A stretch of 31,521 nucleotides of DNA, from assembly GCA_014379065.1 (NCBI GenBank), contig JACMMM010000540.1, positions 1-31,521 on the forward strand, given 5' to 3'. Origin of the DNA: Saprospiraceae bacterium. GTDB lineage: Bacteria; Bacteroidota; Bacteroidia; Chitinophagales; Saprospiraceae. A program made the translations under genes and the position numbers. This document shows, in pieces, positions 16,301 through 25,246 of the stretch (position 1 is its first letter; the number at the start of each line of letters is the position of its first letter). Under the pieces are notes generated by a model that did not search any database, was not told where the DNA came from, and worked only from the letters and a program-made list of their open reading frames with translations.

Positions 16301-17055
16301 TTTTGATACGCGGCTCTCACAACTTCTACTTGAAAACTGGGCAGCCCACCCATTGGGATGGACTGAAAATCATCAAAATCATCCGTTGTAGATAATAAAC
16401 CATTCCATTCTATTGGATCATCTGCACTCCACACTCCGGCAGTTGCACCTTCAACATTTAACAGACCTTGATAGTGCCTGTAATCATGGGTTGATATTTG
16501 CCAGGTTTCGCCCAGATTTTGAGATGTCCATATTTTCGAACGTCCACCTGTACTTATGCATAAATACAGCGATGAGTCTCCCTTAAACACAATGTCAGTA
16601 CCCTTAGGCTCGTGAGCATAAAAACTCTGGCCGGGCCAATTTTCGGTGTCAAAAACCATTGCCCAGGTTTCCCCACCGTTTGTTGACCGAAGGGCATAAC
16701 ATTGGAGTGGCTCTTTCCCAATGCTGTTGGCATAAACATAAGCGACTTGTCTTCGCGCAAGCACAAAGACAACATTGTCTTTGACAAATATATTCATCAG
16801 TTTATGCTTGTCAAGTTTGCGGTTGAATTTCCAATTCTTGCCCCCGTCACTAGAATAATACAACCCCCGCTCTGTACCCGCAAACAGCTTTCCACCCCCC
16901 TCCGCATATTTAAAAACATATCCCGGAGGCCCGTCCAATTGCTCCCAATAGACAGAGAGCGAGTCCGAAACAAAAGGAGTTTGAGCATTAGAAATATAAG
17001 AGAAAACAAAAGTGCTCGCCAACACGAGCATGGCGGTGTAAAGATTAGTCTTCAT
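13366..17055 (-). CDS. T9SS-exported Asp-box (BNR) repeat protein with DUF7619-like region
   Basis: 1229 aa. Residues 1-24 are a Sec signal peptide (ends SNAQ). Residues 30-665 hold about nine Asp-box motifs of the S-x-D-x-G-x-x-W type, for example SSDGGKNW at 68-75, STNGGETW at 124-131, STDLGQNW at 350-357 and STDLGNTW at 558-565, so this part is probably one or two beta-propellers. Residues 685-765 resemble an SdrD-B/carboxypeptidase-regulatory beta-sandwich (YRDLDNTCDYN, DANGKYSLALPPGNY). Residues 775-895 are DUF11-like. Residues 898-1025 start with SFDPNDK and match a domain common before sorting signals in Bacteroidota. Residues 1145-1229 are a type A T9SS sorting domain (FEVFPNPS, LPSGIYFVEI, final LKLVKI). 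It is a secreted or surface protein; no glycosidase active site is evident. Confidence 0.88.
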   Translation of the reverse strand: MKTNLYTAMLVLASTFVFSYISNAQTPFVSDSLSVYWEQLDGPPGYVFKYAEGGGKLFAGTERGLYYSSDGGKNWKFNRKLDKHKLMNIFVKDNVVFVLARRQVAYVYANSIGKEPLQCYALRSTNGGETWAMVFDTENWPGQSFYAHEPKGTDIVFKGDSSLYLCISTGGRSKIWTSQNLGETWQISTHDYRHYQGLLNVEGATAGVWSADDPIEWNGLLSTTDDFDDFQSIPMGGLPSFQVEVVRAAYQNSTFYVFFTDRSIYRTNNLGSTWELDTLHVSGTLKDIIWSEGEFFFHTTTGIWRGTMDMPFSHIKIYDGEGGTTSNALTFSKIQSGYSVNSNLLKSMQSTDLGQNWTELSRGLMSKIVNVSSLCGRLVARGTTDKEYAHPQYLSNTEDGEWTFNNHDILKALGEANGYSYIYGPPLMRSNDCWLTWDTLENAIIQASPEAIVQSGNRIYLWNKLGAPISFSDDNGLSWTEIQLPFDFADCLGFLASGDTLYFLNRFVNSWQLFRSFNIGQTWGVIPLAQNIDQISWNEKKQMVGLTEGNTEGKLFLSTDLGNTWNQTFNTSERYPYIPDFYIPRIRFPVINEGLILMQASNGLFASYNEGINWTRIQNLPFFNFTFDAASWYDIGGYTEGARFYHVYDSYLYAATESQGIWRTELAPIRDHALVKGGKYGFLQGRLYRDLDNTCDYNTSTGDVPLGHKPLTIQPGNITSVSDANGKYSLALPPGNYTVSASPPTYHTTNCTVGQSYTITAGNTTEANLIYQPQPDIKDLCILLTTPARPRPGFLVNYKVQVNNVGTAVVSGATLNVDFDAQWLEPTSIHPFGQFVGNQAIIPLPDLVSGQVLIFTLNFAVSVNTPLGTELSFIAQCPVSDDAHPANNRAAAIQTVTGSFDPNDKTAQPVQAQIPFQPRTFDYLIRFQNTGTDTAFTVIVTDTLDYRFDLMSLRTLESSHSFEFRLLKGRVAKWIFRDILLPDSNTNEIASHGYLRFQIETKPDALPGFAIPNDADIFFDFNSPVHTNESLAENPKWQVVNTASVQLCEGDTWNGSIWEQSTTVSDTTSDVWSDTISLTQITVSPTWNIQFDTTLTAGQILFGIPIQNDTTFVFEHETSEGCDSTLIWNVSALTSSLKDLQNHALNFEVFPNPSIQKAWLRATSLHSDEEITLKISLRDTNNRLWETRDGIEMLGAEAYELSLESLPSGIYFVEIQTYELNKTLKLVKI

Positions 17056-17162
17056 GAGACACTTGATTTTGCTGAAAAAAGATTGGTTTCAAATTCGGGT
17101 ATAAGGTACACGGCTTCCTCAAACCATGTTTAGCTATTAAGGGCATCTGTCAAATTTCCAAC

Positions 17163-17200
17163 AAAAAAACGCCGCCCCGCAATTGTATGCGAAGCGGCGT
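17163..17200 (-). terminator. Intrinsic terminator of the M4 peptidase gene
   Basis: On the minus strand a 13-bp stem (arms 17188-17200 and 17169-17181, two G-T wobbles), a 6-base loop and a run of seven T (17163-17169) follow the stop codon by about 30 bases. It closely resembles the terminator at 21813-21850 behind the paralogous gene. Confidence 0.93.
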
Positions 17201-17229
17201 CTATATTGAAATTTAGTTGATTTGTCCTC

Positions 17230-20200
17230 TTATCGAGTCCGCACAATCGCCTGTGTCAGCACCTTCTCGCCCGTGTTCATCCGCAAGAAGTAGAGCCCAT
17301 CAGCGGCCTGCGTTGGCTGCCATTGGAAAAGCATGTCGCTTTCAATACTGCCTTTGTACAGTTCGCTTACTATCTGGCCCATAGCATTGACAATGGTCAA
17401 TTGCGCTACGGCAGAACGGATGCCTTTCACATCGATATTCAGCACGTCGCTAAATGGAACGGGGTAACAATGTACCGAAGTCTCGAAAGCATTGGTTCCC
17501 AGGTCATTGCGATTGTCGCCACCGGCATCCAGGTTTGCGTTGCAAAGTCCGCCATATACGGTAACAGAACCTTGGTCATCGTTCAGCCCGTTATTGTCAA
17601 ACTGCGCACCGAGGATGATGTTACGGCCACTGATGGCAGCACTGCTGCCCAACGCATCGCCTGCTTGACCACCACCATCGGCCAATTCATCCACCTGAAT
17701 CCAGGCGCTTCCGTCGAGCAAGTAGACAAAGCCCCGGCCAGAGCCAGCGCCAAACGGGTTGTCGCCTTTAGCAGCCACTACCGCATAAGGTTCGTCAATG
17801 CCAACAGCACTGCCAAAGTGATCGCCTGCATGACCGTTGTAATCCAGCAAGAGTTGCCTTTGTCCCCAGCTGTTGTTGATACCATTTTGATTTTTGTAGA
17901 AGATATAGGCTGCTCCTGCATCGGCACCTTTTAGGTCATTTCCATCAGCGCCCACAATGGCCCATGGGCCACTGATACCCACTTTTGCACCAAAATTGTC
18001 GTTACCACTAGCTTGGATTGGGCGCAATTTGGCCACTTGGCCCCAAGCGTCTGGGCCAGTAGTGTTGCGTCCAAAGATGTAAGCAGCACCGACATTTGGC
18101 ATCAGTCCCTCTACACCAGAGGCGCCGACAATGGCATAATCGCCGTCAATGCCCACGCTGACACCCATGTTGTCGTCGGCAGCCCCTGTCGTAGCCAAGA
18201 GTTTTGCCGCTTGGCCCCATTGGTCGGCACCTCCGAGGTTACGGTAGAACACATACGCTGCGCCAGCGTTGTTGCCGCTCTGGTCGTCCAAATGGGCGCC
18301 TGCCACAAGCCGATCTCCTTGAAGGGCGACGCTTGTGCCAAAGTTGTCGGCGGAGTTGGGGTTGCTGGCTTGTATGGTCTTTACAAAATCCCACAGTTCG
18401 GGATTGTTCGCATTTTGATGGAAAAGGAATACCACGCCTTGGTTGCCAAATTGATCGTCAAACAAAGGAGCGCCCACAGCAGCGATACCACCTGAAATGG
18501 CCACGCTTGCACCAAAATTGTCACCAGGCAATGAGCTAGGTGGTGTTAGTTCAAGGATCTGTCCCCACTTGTTTGCGCCACCTTTGTCGCGGGAAAGGAT
18601 GTACGCCGAGCCAACATTTTGACCGTTACCGTTTTTCTGGTTGGAGCCTACAATGGCGTAATCGCCATCAATGCCCACGCTCAGGCCATATTCTTCTGCG
18701 GCCACACCGTCACTTGCATAACGCTTCATGAGGGCATCCCAGTCTTCTGCTTCATCCACCCAACCGTCGCAGTCGTCGTCAAGGTCGTTGCAGGTTTCTG
18801 CCCGGGTATTGACAATGATTTGGAAAGCGCAATTAGATACATTTCCATTTACATCCGTGGCCGAAAAACTGATATTCGTCCAACCAACCGGGAAAGTAGA
18901 CCCTGATGGGTCGCTCAAGTCAGTGTATGCCACGCCACAATTGTCGCTGGCCGTAGCATTGAAATTCACCCTCGCGCCGCAGTCGCCCAAATCTGTCAAG
19001 GTGTTGATATTAGTGGGGCAGTGGACCGTAGGTGGTTCTGCGTCCCTAACCGTGACCTTGAAAGAGCATGTGCCAGCATTGCCGGATGGATCCTTCGCAG
19101 TCCAGGTGATTACGGTTTCACCGACAGAATAAGGAGAAGCGGCGTTGTTAGACGTACTGGCTATTCCGCAGTTGTCGGCCAGAGCTAAACCTCCGTTGAT
19201 GTTGAGGGCAGCAGAACATTTGCCTGGGTCATTGTTGACCGAGCGATCAGGCGGACAAGTCGCAACCGGTTTTTCGGTGTCTATAACCGTGACCGTGAAG
19301 GAACAAGTGCTAGAATTGCCAGCTAAGTCCGTAGCCCTCCAAACATTGATTGTAGCACCAACCGGGTTGTAAGCGCCGCTCGCCAAACCGCTCAATTGTA
19401 CGATCGAGCCAATACCGCAGTTGTCGGTCGCTGTGGGTGTTGGGTATGACACGTTTGCACCACAGAGGCCGAGGTCATTGTTCTTGATAACATTGGCCGG
19501 GCAAGTGATAACGGGCGGGGTGACGTCATTGGGCGTTACGGTAAAGGAACAGGAATTGGTGTTCCCGTAGGCGTCGGTGGCGGTCAGGGTAATGGTGGTA
19601 ATCCCTGAAAGAACACTGCCTGCCGGTGGAGATTGCGATTGTGTGTAAGGCCCAGGGCAGTTGTCCGTGACCGTGCCAGAATATGCTGGCAACGACGTTT
19701 GACAGTTCAAGAGCTGATTGCCAGGGCAAGTAATAACGGGTTTCTGTGTGTCATCAACCTTTATAGTGAATGAGCAGGTGGCGGTGGTGCCGACGGCATC
19801 CGTTACCCTATAAGTATTGATCGTGGTGCCCACCGGGAAGGAAGCCCCGCTGGCAAAGCCCGTAGTTCGGGTAACAGTCGGACAGTTGGCCTGCGCCGCA
19901 GGGGTTGCATAGGTGACAACTTTGCTACAGAGATTTGTTGTATTGGTCGTCACAATATTGGGTGGGCAGGTAATAGCAGGGGTATAAGGCCCGCCTACCC
20001 CTACCGCATACCATGCGTTCGTCGTAGATACTTCCTCCTGAGATCCAATGCCATACAAATCGCGCGCGGCATTGATGGCGCCCGTACGGGCTGCGGCATA
20101 ATTGGAAGATGCGCTGAGGTAAACGCTTAGATTGCGATAGGCAATTTTACCAGCTGCATCCAGCCCAATACCTGTAACACAATACTGTTGCCCATTGTCG

Positions 20201-21525
20201 TTGGTACCGTTTTCGCCATCGGTGAGCACATAGAACCATTTGTTCTGCACCCCGGAATTCGTGTGTACCTCTTGTGCTGGGTCCCAAAAAGTTCCCAGGT
20301 AAGTGTCTGGACAACTCGTCACATTAGGATTAGCCATATCGCGGATGAGAACGCCAATTTCGTCACCAAGCTCCCAGTCGTTGGAGCCTTTGCCCCAGTT
20401 CTCAATGGCTTCGCCGAAAATATCTGAAAAAGATTCGTTGAGCGCGCCTGACTGACCTGCATAGATCAGGCCGGCAGTGAACTGGGTTACGCCATGAGCA
20501 ACTTCATGCCCACAAATGTCAAGGGTTACCAAAGCAGTGGCGCCACAGCAGCCGTCGCCATAAGTCATTCGAGATCCATCCCAAAACGCGTTGAAGTAAT
20601 TGACGGAATAATGTACATAAGACTTCAGTATAGCGCCAGCATTATTATAAGAGTTGCGCCCATGGTTGGTAAAAAAATAGTCCCAAGTTCTTTCTGAGGC
20701 CCAATGTGCTTCCACCCCAACAGCATCGGAGGTGAAATTGGTAGTTGCACTGGTAAAATCAGTTGCAGCGCCATAATTGCTACCATTGTTAAGGTTGAAG
20801 GTCTGCACGCCGCCACCACTGGAGGTTTGGCGCAAGCGAAACGGTCCAGTATTTTCAGCCGTGAACGAAACGTTTCCATCGTACAAGGAATTCCCCGTAG
20901 CAGGTACATTGGCGTGGTGGATTTTCAAGTTTTCACTGAGGTACTCACCTGTCATTGCATCAATATACACATCTGCCCGGTAGAGAGGCTCCATGGCGTA
21001 GATGTCAAATTTGTACGCAAGGCGCGGCGGGGTTTTGACAAAAAAATCAAGCACGACGACCAATTCGCCCGTTGGCTTTTGGTAGTCGTTGTGTTCAGAA
21101 AGCGGGATGTCCCACTGGTATTTCCTGGCATTAACATGTGCTTCTGCAGCAAGGAAAGCCTTCTCTGCTGTGATCTTAGGCACAACCTCCAAACCAGAAA
21201 TGCGGTGATAATTGCCTGTGAGCATGGTCGCCCTGCCGTCTTTAGAGTGCAGGGTGCTGGTTGCGGATTCCACTTTTACCCCTTTGTAGAATTGTTGGAA
21301 TTTTTCATGGGTAAAGCCGATCTCATCCGTCTCGGTTTTTGTTGGACGCAACTCATCCGTCGCGCCCATTTTGTAATGAGCTTGGAAAAGGCTGCCCCTT
21401 TCCGCTTGCGCTTCCGAATCATCAATGTTGATGAATTCCGGAAAACTTTCGGCTTTGCTCTGCGCTGAGACAACGACAGCGGAACACAGCCAAAGGAAGA
21501 CTAAGGTGTTCAGTTGTTTTTTCAT
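17230..21525 (-). CDS. T9SS-exported M4 (thermolysin-type) metallopeptidase with HYR and FG-GAP repeats
   Basis: 1431 aa. A signal peptide (1-21, ends VSAQ) is followed by an FTP-type propeptide (about 50-105) and a PepSY-like segment (about 115-200). The M4 catalytic domain covers about 205-510. Zinc site HEVAH is at 340-344, the third ligand E364 is in GALNESFSD, and the acid/base His421 is in EVHTNSGVQNKWFY; all are intact. Five HYR domains follow (about 518-592, 597-666, 672-747, 752-826, 833-906), each opening near a TCP or HCP. A MopE-like acidic motif CNDLDDDCDGWVDE is at 912-925 and seven FG-GAP-like repeats run over about 940-1325. A T9SS sorting domain covers about 1350-1431 (CYPVPFSDVLNID, LYFLRMN). 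It is probably a secreted, self-processed protease. Residues from about 672 onward are shared with the neighbouring 1122-aa protein. Confidence 0.95.
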   Translation of the reverse strand: MKKQLNTLVFLWLCSAVVVSAQSKAESFPEFINIDDSEAQAERGSLFQAHYKMGATDELRPTKTETDEIGFTHEKFQQFYKGVKVESATSTLHSKDGRATMLTGNYHRISGLEVVPKITAEKAFLAAEAHVNARKYQWDIPLSEHNDYQKPTGELVVVLDFFVKTPPRLAYKFDIYAMEPLYRADVYIDAMTGEYLSENLKIHHANVPATGNSLYDGNVSFTAENTGPFRLRQTSSGGGVQTFNLNNGSNYGAATDFTSATTNFTSDAVGVEAHWASERTWDYFFTNHGRNSYNNAGAILKSYVHYSVNYFNAFWDGSRMTYGDGCCGATALVTLDICGHEVAHGVTQFTAGLIYAGQSGALNESFSDIFGEAIENWGKGSNDWELGDEIGVLIRDMANPNVTSCPDTYLGTFWDPAQEVHTNSGVQNKWFYVLTDGENGTNDNGQQYCVTGIGLDAAGKIAYRNLSVYLSASSNYAAARTGAINAARDLYGIGSQEEVSTTNAWYAVGVGGPYTPAITCPPNIVTTNTTNLCSKVVTYATPAAQANCPTVTRTTGFASGASFPVGTTINTYRVTDAVGTTATCSFTIKVDDTQKPVITCPGNQLLNCQTSLPAYSGTVTDNCPGPYTQSQSPPAGSVLSGITTITLTATDAYGNTNSCSFTVTPNDVTPPVITCPANVIKNNDLGLCGANVSYPTPTATDNCGIGSIVQLSGLASGAYNPVGATINVWRATDLAGNSSTCSFTVTVIDTEKPVATCPPDRSVNNDPGKCSAALNINGGLALADNCGIASTSNNAASPYSVGETVITWTAKDPSGNAGTCSFKVTVRDAEPPTVHCPTNINTLTDLGDCGARVNFNATASDNCGVAYTDLSDPSGSTFPVGWTNISFSATDVNGNVSNCAFQIIVNTRAETCNDLDDDCDGWVDEAEDWDALMKRYASDGVAAEEYGLSVGIDGDYAIVGSNQKNGNGQNVGSAYILSRDKGGANKWGQILELTPPSSLPGDNFGASVAISGGIAAVGAPLFDDQFGNQGVVFLFHQNANNPELWDFVKTIQASNPNSADNFGTSVALQGDRLVAGAHLDDQSGNNAGAAYVFYRNLGGADQWGQAAKLLATTGAADDNMGVSVGIDGDYAIVGASGVEGLMPNVGAAYIFGRNTTGPDAWGQVAKLRPIQASGNDNFGAKVGISGPWAIVGADGNDLKGADAGAAYIFYKNQNGINNSWGQRQLLLDYNGHAGDHFGSAVGIDEPYAVVAAKGDNPFGAGSGRGFVYLLDGSAWIQVDELADGGGQAGDALGSSAAISGRNIILGAQFDNNGLNDDQGSVTVYGGLCNANLDAGGDNRNDLGTNAFETSVHCYPVPFSDVLNIDVKGIRSAVAQLTIVNAMGQIVSELYKGSIESDMLFQWQPTQAADGLYFLRMNTGEKVLTQAIVRTR

Positions 21526-21877
21526 AAAATTTTGAACTTGATGATTGATATTAGATAAATCTAGCCCTTATGTAGCAGGGCATGATTAGTCGCTTTGGAA
21601 AAGACAAGAAATGAACGGTAATGCGGTGTTGGGTCAACTAATAAAACTTATACAAGATATAGGGGGGACTTATCCGGTGCAAATATGAATTGAAACAATG
21701 GGAAATTGCTCCTAATGGATATTAATATTGAAGCAAGCCGGGCGGTTAATGCTGAAATTGTCCGTGAAGCGGCATATTGTTTGTTTAGATGTGCCTTTTT
21801 CAAACAACTTATAAAAAAACCGCCGCCCCGCATGGTTGCGGAGCGGCGGTTGTCATAACACCCAATTGATTCAGCGC
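21526..21877. other. Intergenic region upstream of the M4 peptidase gene
   Basis: 352 bases between two minus-strand genes. The part nearest 21878 holds the terminator at 21813-21850. The rest should contain the promoter of the M4 peptidase gene, but I found no exact TAnnTTTG box on the minus strand. The closest site is a CATATTTG near 21680. No ORF, tRNA or repeat is evident. Confidence 0.6.
21813..21850 (-). terminator. Intrinsic terminator of the 1122-aa T9SS protein gene
   Basis: On the minus strand a 14-bp stem (arms 21837-21850 and 21819-21832, one G-T wobble), loop ACCA and seven T (21813-21819) lie 28 bases after the stop codon. The stem shares the GGGGCGGCG core with the terminator of the paralogue at 17163-17200. 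Confidence 0.95.
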
Positions 21878-24800
21878 TTATCGAGTCCGCACAATTGTCT
21901 GGGTCACCACTTTCTCACCCGTGTTCATGCGCAAGAAGTAGAGCCCGTCGGCGGCTTGAGTTGGCTGCCATTGGAAAAGCATGTCGCCCTCAATGGTGCC
22001 TTTGTACAACTCGGTTACCACTTGGCCCATTGCATTGACAATGGTCAAGTTTGCGTCAGCAGCTTTCATGCCTTTCACTTCGATGTTCAGCACATCGCTG
22101 AACGGCACAGGGAAGCAGTGCACCGAAGTCTCGGAAATGCTTGCTATATCATTGCGATCCTCGTTGCCAGGGGCGAAGTTGTTGCAAAGACCGCCGTACA
22201 CGATCACCGCGCCCTGATTGCTATTTGCGCCGTTGTTGTCCAATGGTTCGCCGAGGATGATGTTGCGGCCACTGATCGCAGCGCTGCTACCAAGCGCGTC
22301 GTCGTCGTCGCCACCACCGTCGGTCAGTTGATCCACTTGCACCCAAGTGTTGACGTCCAACAAATACACAAAACCACCGCCGGAGCCTGCGCCAAATGGG
22401 TTGTCGCCCTTAGAAGCCACGACTGCATAAGGCTCATCAATGCCCACTCCGCTACCTAAACGGTCGCCTGCCTGTCCGTTGTTGTTCAACAGAATCTGGC
22501 TTTGGCCCCAACTGTTGTTAATGCCGTTTCTGTTTTTGTAGAAAATAAAGGCTGCGCCAGCGTCTGTCCCTTTCAAGTCGTTTCTGTCGGCACCCACAAT
22601 GGCCCATGGGCCGCTGATGCCAACACTTGCGCCAAAGTTGTCGTTCTGACCGGTTTGGTTAGCGCGAATTCTGACCACCTGCCCCCAAGCATCTAGGCCA
22701 GCAGTGTTACGGCCAAAAATATAGGCCGCGCCTGCATTTTGGAACAGACCGTCAACACCGTTGGCGCCGACGATGGCATAATCGCCGTCAAGGGCCACGC
22801 TGCCGCCCATGTTGTCGTCGGCAGCACCAGTAGTTGCGAGCAGTTTTGCTTGCTGGCCCCAATTGTCGGCTCCACCCAGATTGCGGTAGAACATATACGC
22901 TGCACCAGAATTGTTGCCGCTTGCGTCGCTGAATGGAGCTCCAGCCAGGAGTCGGTCGCCATCAAGGGCTACGCTTGCGCCGAAATTGTCGGCAGAGGCA
23001 GGGTCATTGGTTTGCAATATTTTCACAAAGTCCCATTGCGCAGGGTTGTTAGCATTTTGTCTGAAGATGAAAACTACCCCTTGGTTGCCGAATTGGTCGT
23101 CAAACTGAGGAGCCCCAATAGCTGCAATACCGCCGGAGATGGCCACGCTGGCACCGAATTGGTCGCCTGGCGAGGAGGCCGGAGGGAAAATTTCGACGAG
23201 CTGTCCCCACTTGTTTGCACCGCTCTTGTCGCGGAAAAGGATATACGCTGAACCGACGTTTTGGCCGTTGTCGTTCTTCTGGTTGGAACCCACAATAGCG
23301 TAGTCGCCATCAATGTCCACGCTGATACCATACTCTTCGGCGGCTACGCCGTCGCTGGCAAAGCGCTTCACGAGCGCGGTCCAATCTTCAGCCTCGTCTA
23401 CCCAACCGTCGCAGTCATCGTCAATATCGTTGCAGGCCTCTGCACGGGTGTTAACGATGATTTGGAAAGCACAAGTAGATACATTTCCATTTACATCCGT
23501 GGCCGAGAATTCAATATTGGTATAGCCAATCCCGAAGTTAGACCCCGATGCATCGCTCAGATCCGTGCTGCCTACTCCACAGTTGTCGCTAGCAGTTACG
23601 TTGAAATTCACTGTCGCGCCGCAGTCGCCTAAATCCGTCAATGTGTTGATGTTTGTGGGACAGTGTACGGTAGGCGGTTCCGCGTCCTTAACCGTGACCT
23701 TGAAGCTGCAGGTGCCAGAATTGTTAGACGGGTCTCTAACGGTCCAGACGACCACCGTTTCACCTATCGGAAAAGGAGTAGGCGCGTTGTTGGAGGTGCT
23801 GGCTATGCCACAGTTGTCGACCAGCCCCAAGCCCCCGTTGATGTTGGAGAGAGCACTGCATTTGCCCGGGTCGTTGTTGATCGTGCGGTCGGGCGGACAA
23901 GTAGCGACCGGTTTTTCGATGTCAGTCACCGTCACTGTGAAAGAGCAGGTGGCCATATTTCCGGCAAAATCACTGGCTTTCCAGACGTTGACAGTGGCAC
24001 CAACGGGGTGCAACGCACCACTGGCGACACCACTTTGCTGGACGATAGACGCAACGCCACAGTTGTCGGTTGCCGTTGGCGTAGAGTAGGTTACGATTGC
24101 ACCACATTTGCCCGCATCGTTGTTCCTGGCGATATTGGCAGGGCAGGTGATGGATGGTGGTATAATGTCTGATTTGGTGAAACTCCAGACGGCGCAACCA
24201 GAGGCGACACCACCTGGGCCCCTCGGGCGGATTTGCCAAAAATACTGAGATGATGTCGGGGTGGCTGCAATATAACTGTTGGTTAAGGTATTCGCTACAA
24301 AAGGTGGCGGGTTGCTTGTTCCAAAGTAGACGTCATAACTGGTAGCTCCTGTGGAGACTGGCCAGCTCAAGGTCTGGTTGGCAGAGGGGCAGATATTTGA
24401 CTGTCCGTTGGTTGGGCTGGTTGGGCTGGCTAAACAAGGAGGCGTTACGGGCAGAGGCACACAAGTTCTCACCAGAGTGAAAGCCCCGGAAGCGGTACTG
24501 AAGCCTGTCACCAATACATAGTAGGTCGTACCTATATTAGCAACAAACGCCACTTGCGACTGCAGGCCACAGAAATCGTCGTTGCCGGTTACACAAACCA
24601 GTGCGGCGCAGCTCCCACTGAACACACCGATTTTTGTGTCATACGAAGACCCGCAAAGGCTCAAAGTTACCGTTGAATTATCACCGGCAAAACTATACCA
24701 CACGCCCGACGCTGTGCCAAACGTAGTGCCACAGGTGGGTACAGCATCAATGCCTTGTCCTGTGGTGGTGCTGCTAATGGTCTGGCCGCAGGCAATGTTA

Positions 24801-25246
24801 ATCGCGCCTGTGCAAAGGTCATTGGGTGCTGGAGGTGGGGGCGAACAGGAGGTACACTGCACGGTGGTAGTTCGGCAGACGGATTGCGTAGCGCAGGCTG
24901 CATTGAGTGCCCAGTGCGCATAAAGTGTACCCGTAAAGGTGTTGGCAAAAGTCAAGGGTGTCGTCCCGAAGGCTACTACCGGTCCGCTGGAAGTCCCGGA
25001 ACGGATGGTAATAAAATCACCAGCGACCGAAGTGAATCTCAGGGTCTGTCCGGAGACTGCTCCAGAAATAGTGGAGTATTCTCCGGCAAAAGAGCAAGTC
25101 GAAATCGTCACGATTGCACCAGCCGTGTTGATGGTTGCACTTCCAAAAGGAGAGGTAAAGAGGCATTGGCTCCAGGATTGTTGGGCCAAAAGCAGGAACA
25201 AGGGGACAAAAGCCCAGCGAGCAGATTTGAGTAACTTTAATTGCAT
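21878..25246 (-). CDS. T9SS-exported HYR/FG-GAP protein with PPC-like head
   Basis: 1122 aa. A signal peptide (1-26, ends SWSQ) is followed by a Cys-containing beta-rich region (about 28-130), a PPCS-type linker, and a PPC-like beta-sandwich (about 140-262: GVWYSFAGDNSTVTLSLCGS, YYVLVTGFSTASGAFTL). A fibronectin-like domain covers about 270-358 (TLSWPVSTGATSYDVYFGT). Three HYR domains (about 363-441, 446-520, 527-600), the MopE-like motif CNDIDDDCDGWVDE (605-618), seven FG-GAP-like repeats (about 630-1020) and a T9SS sorting domain (about 1045-1122) follow. From about residue 364 it aligns almost without gaps to the M4 peptidase paralogue. No catalytic domain is visible, so it is probably an adhesin or a structural surface protein. 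The repeats suggest a seven-bladed propeller. Confidence 0.92.
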   Translation of the reverse strand: MQLKLLKSARWAFVPLFLLLAQQSWSQCLFTSPFGSATINTAGAIVTISTCSFAGEYSTISGAVSGQTLRFTSVAGDFITIRSGTSSGPVVAFGTTPLTFANTFTGTLYAHWALNAACATQSVCRTTTVQCTSCSPPPPAPNDLCTGAINIACGQTISSTTTGQGIDAVPTCGTTFGTASGVWYSFAGDNSTVTLSLCGSSYDTKIGVFSGSCAALVCVTGNDDFCGLQSQVAFVANIGTTYYVLVTGFSTASGAFTLVRTCVPLPVTPPCLASPTSPTNGQSNICPSANQTLSWPVSTGATSYDVYFGTSNPPPFVANTLTNSYIAATPTSSQYFWQIRPRGPGGVASGCAVWSFTKSDIIPPSITCPANIARNNDAGKCGAIVTYSTPTATDNCGVASIVQQSGVASGALHPVGATVNVWKASDFAGNMATCSFTVTVTDIEKPVATCPPDRTINNDPGKCSALSNINGGLGLVDNCGIASTSNNAPTPFPIGETVVVWTVRDPSNNSGTCSFKVTVKDAEPPTVHCPTNINTLTDLGDCGATVNFNVTASDNCGVGSTDLSDASGSNFGIGYTNIEFSATDVNGNVSTCAFQIIVNTRAEACNDIDDDCDGWVDEAEDWTALVKRFASDGVAAEEYGISVDIDGDYAIVGSNQKNDNGQNVGSAYILFRDKSGANKWGQLVEIFPPASSPGDQFGASVAISGGIAAIGAPQFDDQFGNQGVVFIFRQNANNPAQWDFVKILQTNDPASADNFGASVALDGDRLLAGAPFSDASGNNSGAAYMFYRNLGGADNWGQQAKLLATTGAADDNMGGSVALDGDYAIVGANGVDGLFQNAGAAYIFGRNTAGLDAWGQVVRIRANQTGQNDNFGASVGISGPWAIVGADRNDLKGTDAGAAFIFYKNRNGINNSWGQSQILLNNNGQAGDRLGSGVGIDEPYAVVASKGDNPFGAGSGGGFVYLLDVNTWVQVDQLTDGGGDDDDALGSSAAISGRNIILGEPLDNNGANSNQGAVIVYGGLCNNFAPGNEDRNDIASISETSVHCFPVPFSDVLNIEVKGMKAADANLTIVNAMGQVVTELYKGTIEGDMLFQWQPTQAADGLYFLRMNTGEKVVTQTIVRTR

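Noticed and set aside
13366..17055. The 1229-aa protein as a sialidase
   Set aside because: Asp-box motifs are present, but the arginine triad and the Tyr/Glu nucleophile region of sialidases could not be recognised; Asp-boxes alone only indicate a beta-propeller.
20704..21468. Plus-strand open frame of 254 codons opposite the M4 peptidase gene
   Set aside because: It is a mirror frame of the propeptide and catalytic-domain coding sequence, whose reading frame is fixed by HEVAH and the signal peptide.
17230..25246. The highly repetitive T9SS genes as a CRISPR-like or IS-borne repeat array
   Set aside because: The repeats are protein-domain repeats in an open frame (HYR, FG-GAP). There are no regular short direct repeats with spacers, no transposase and no terminal inverted repeats.
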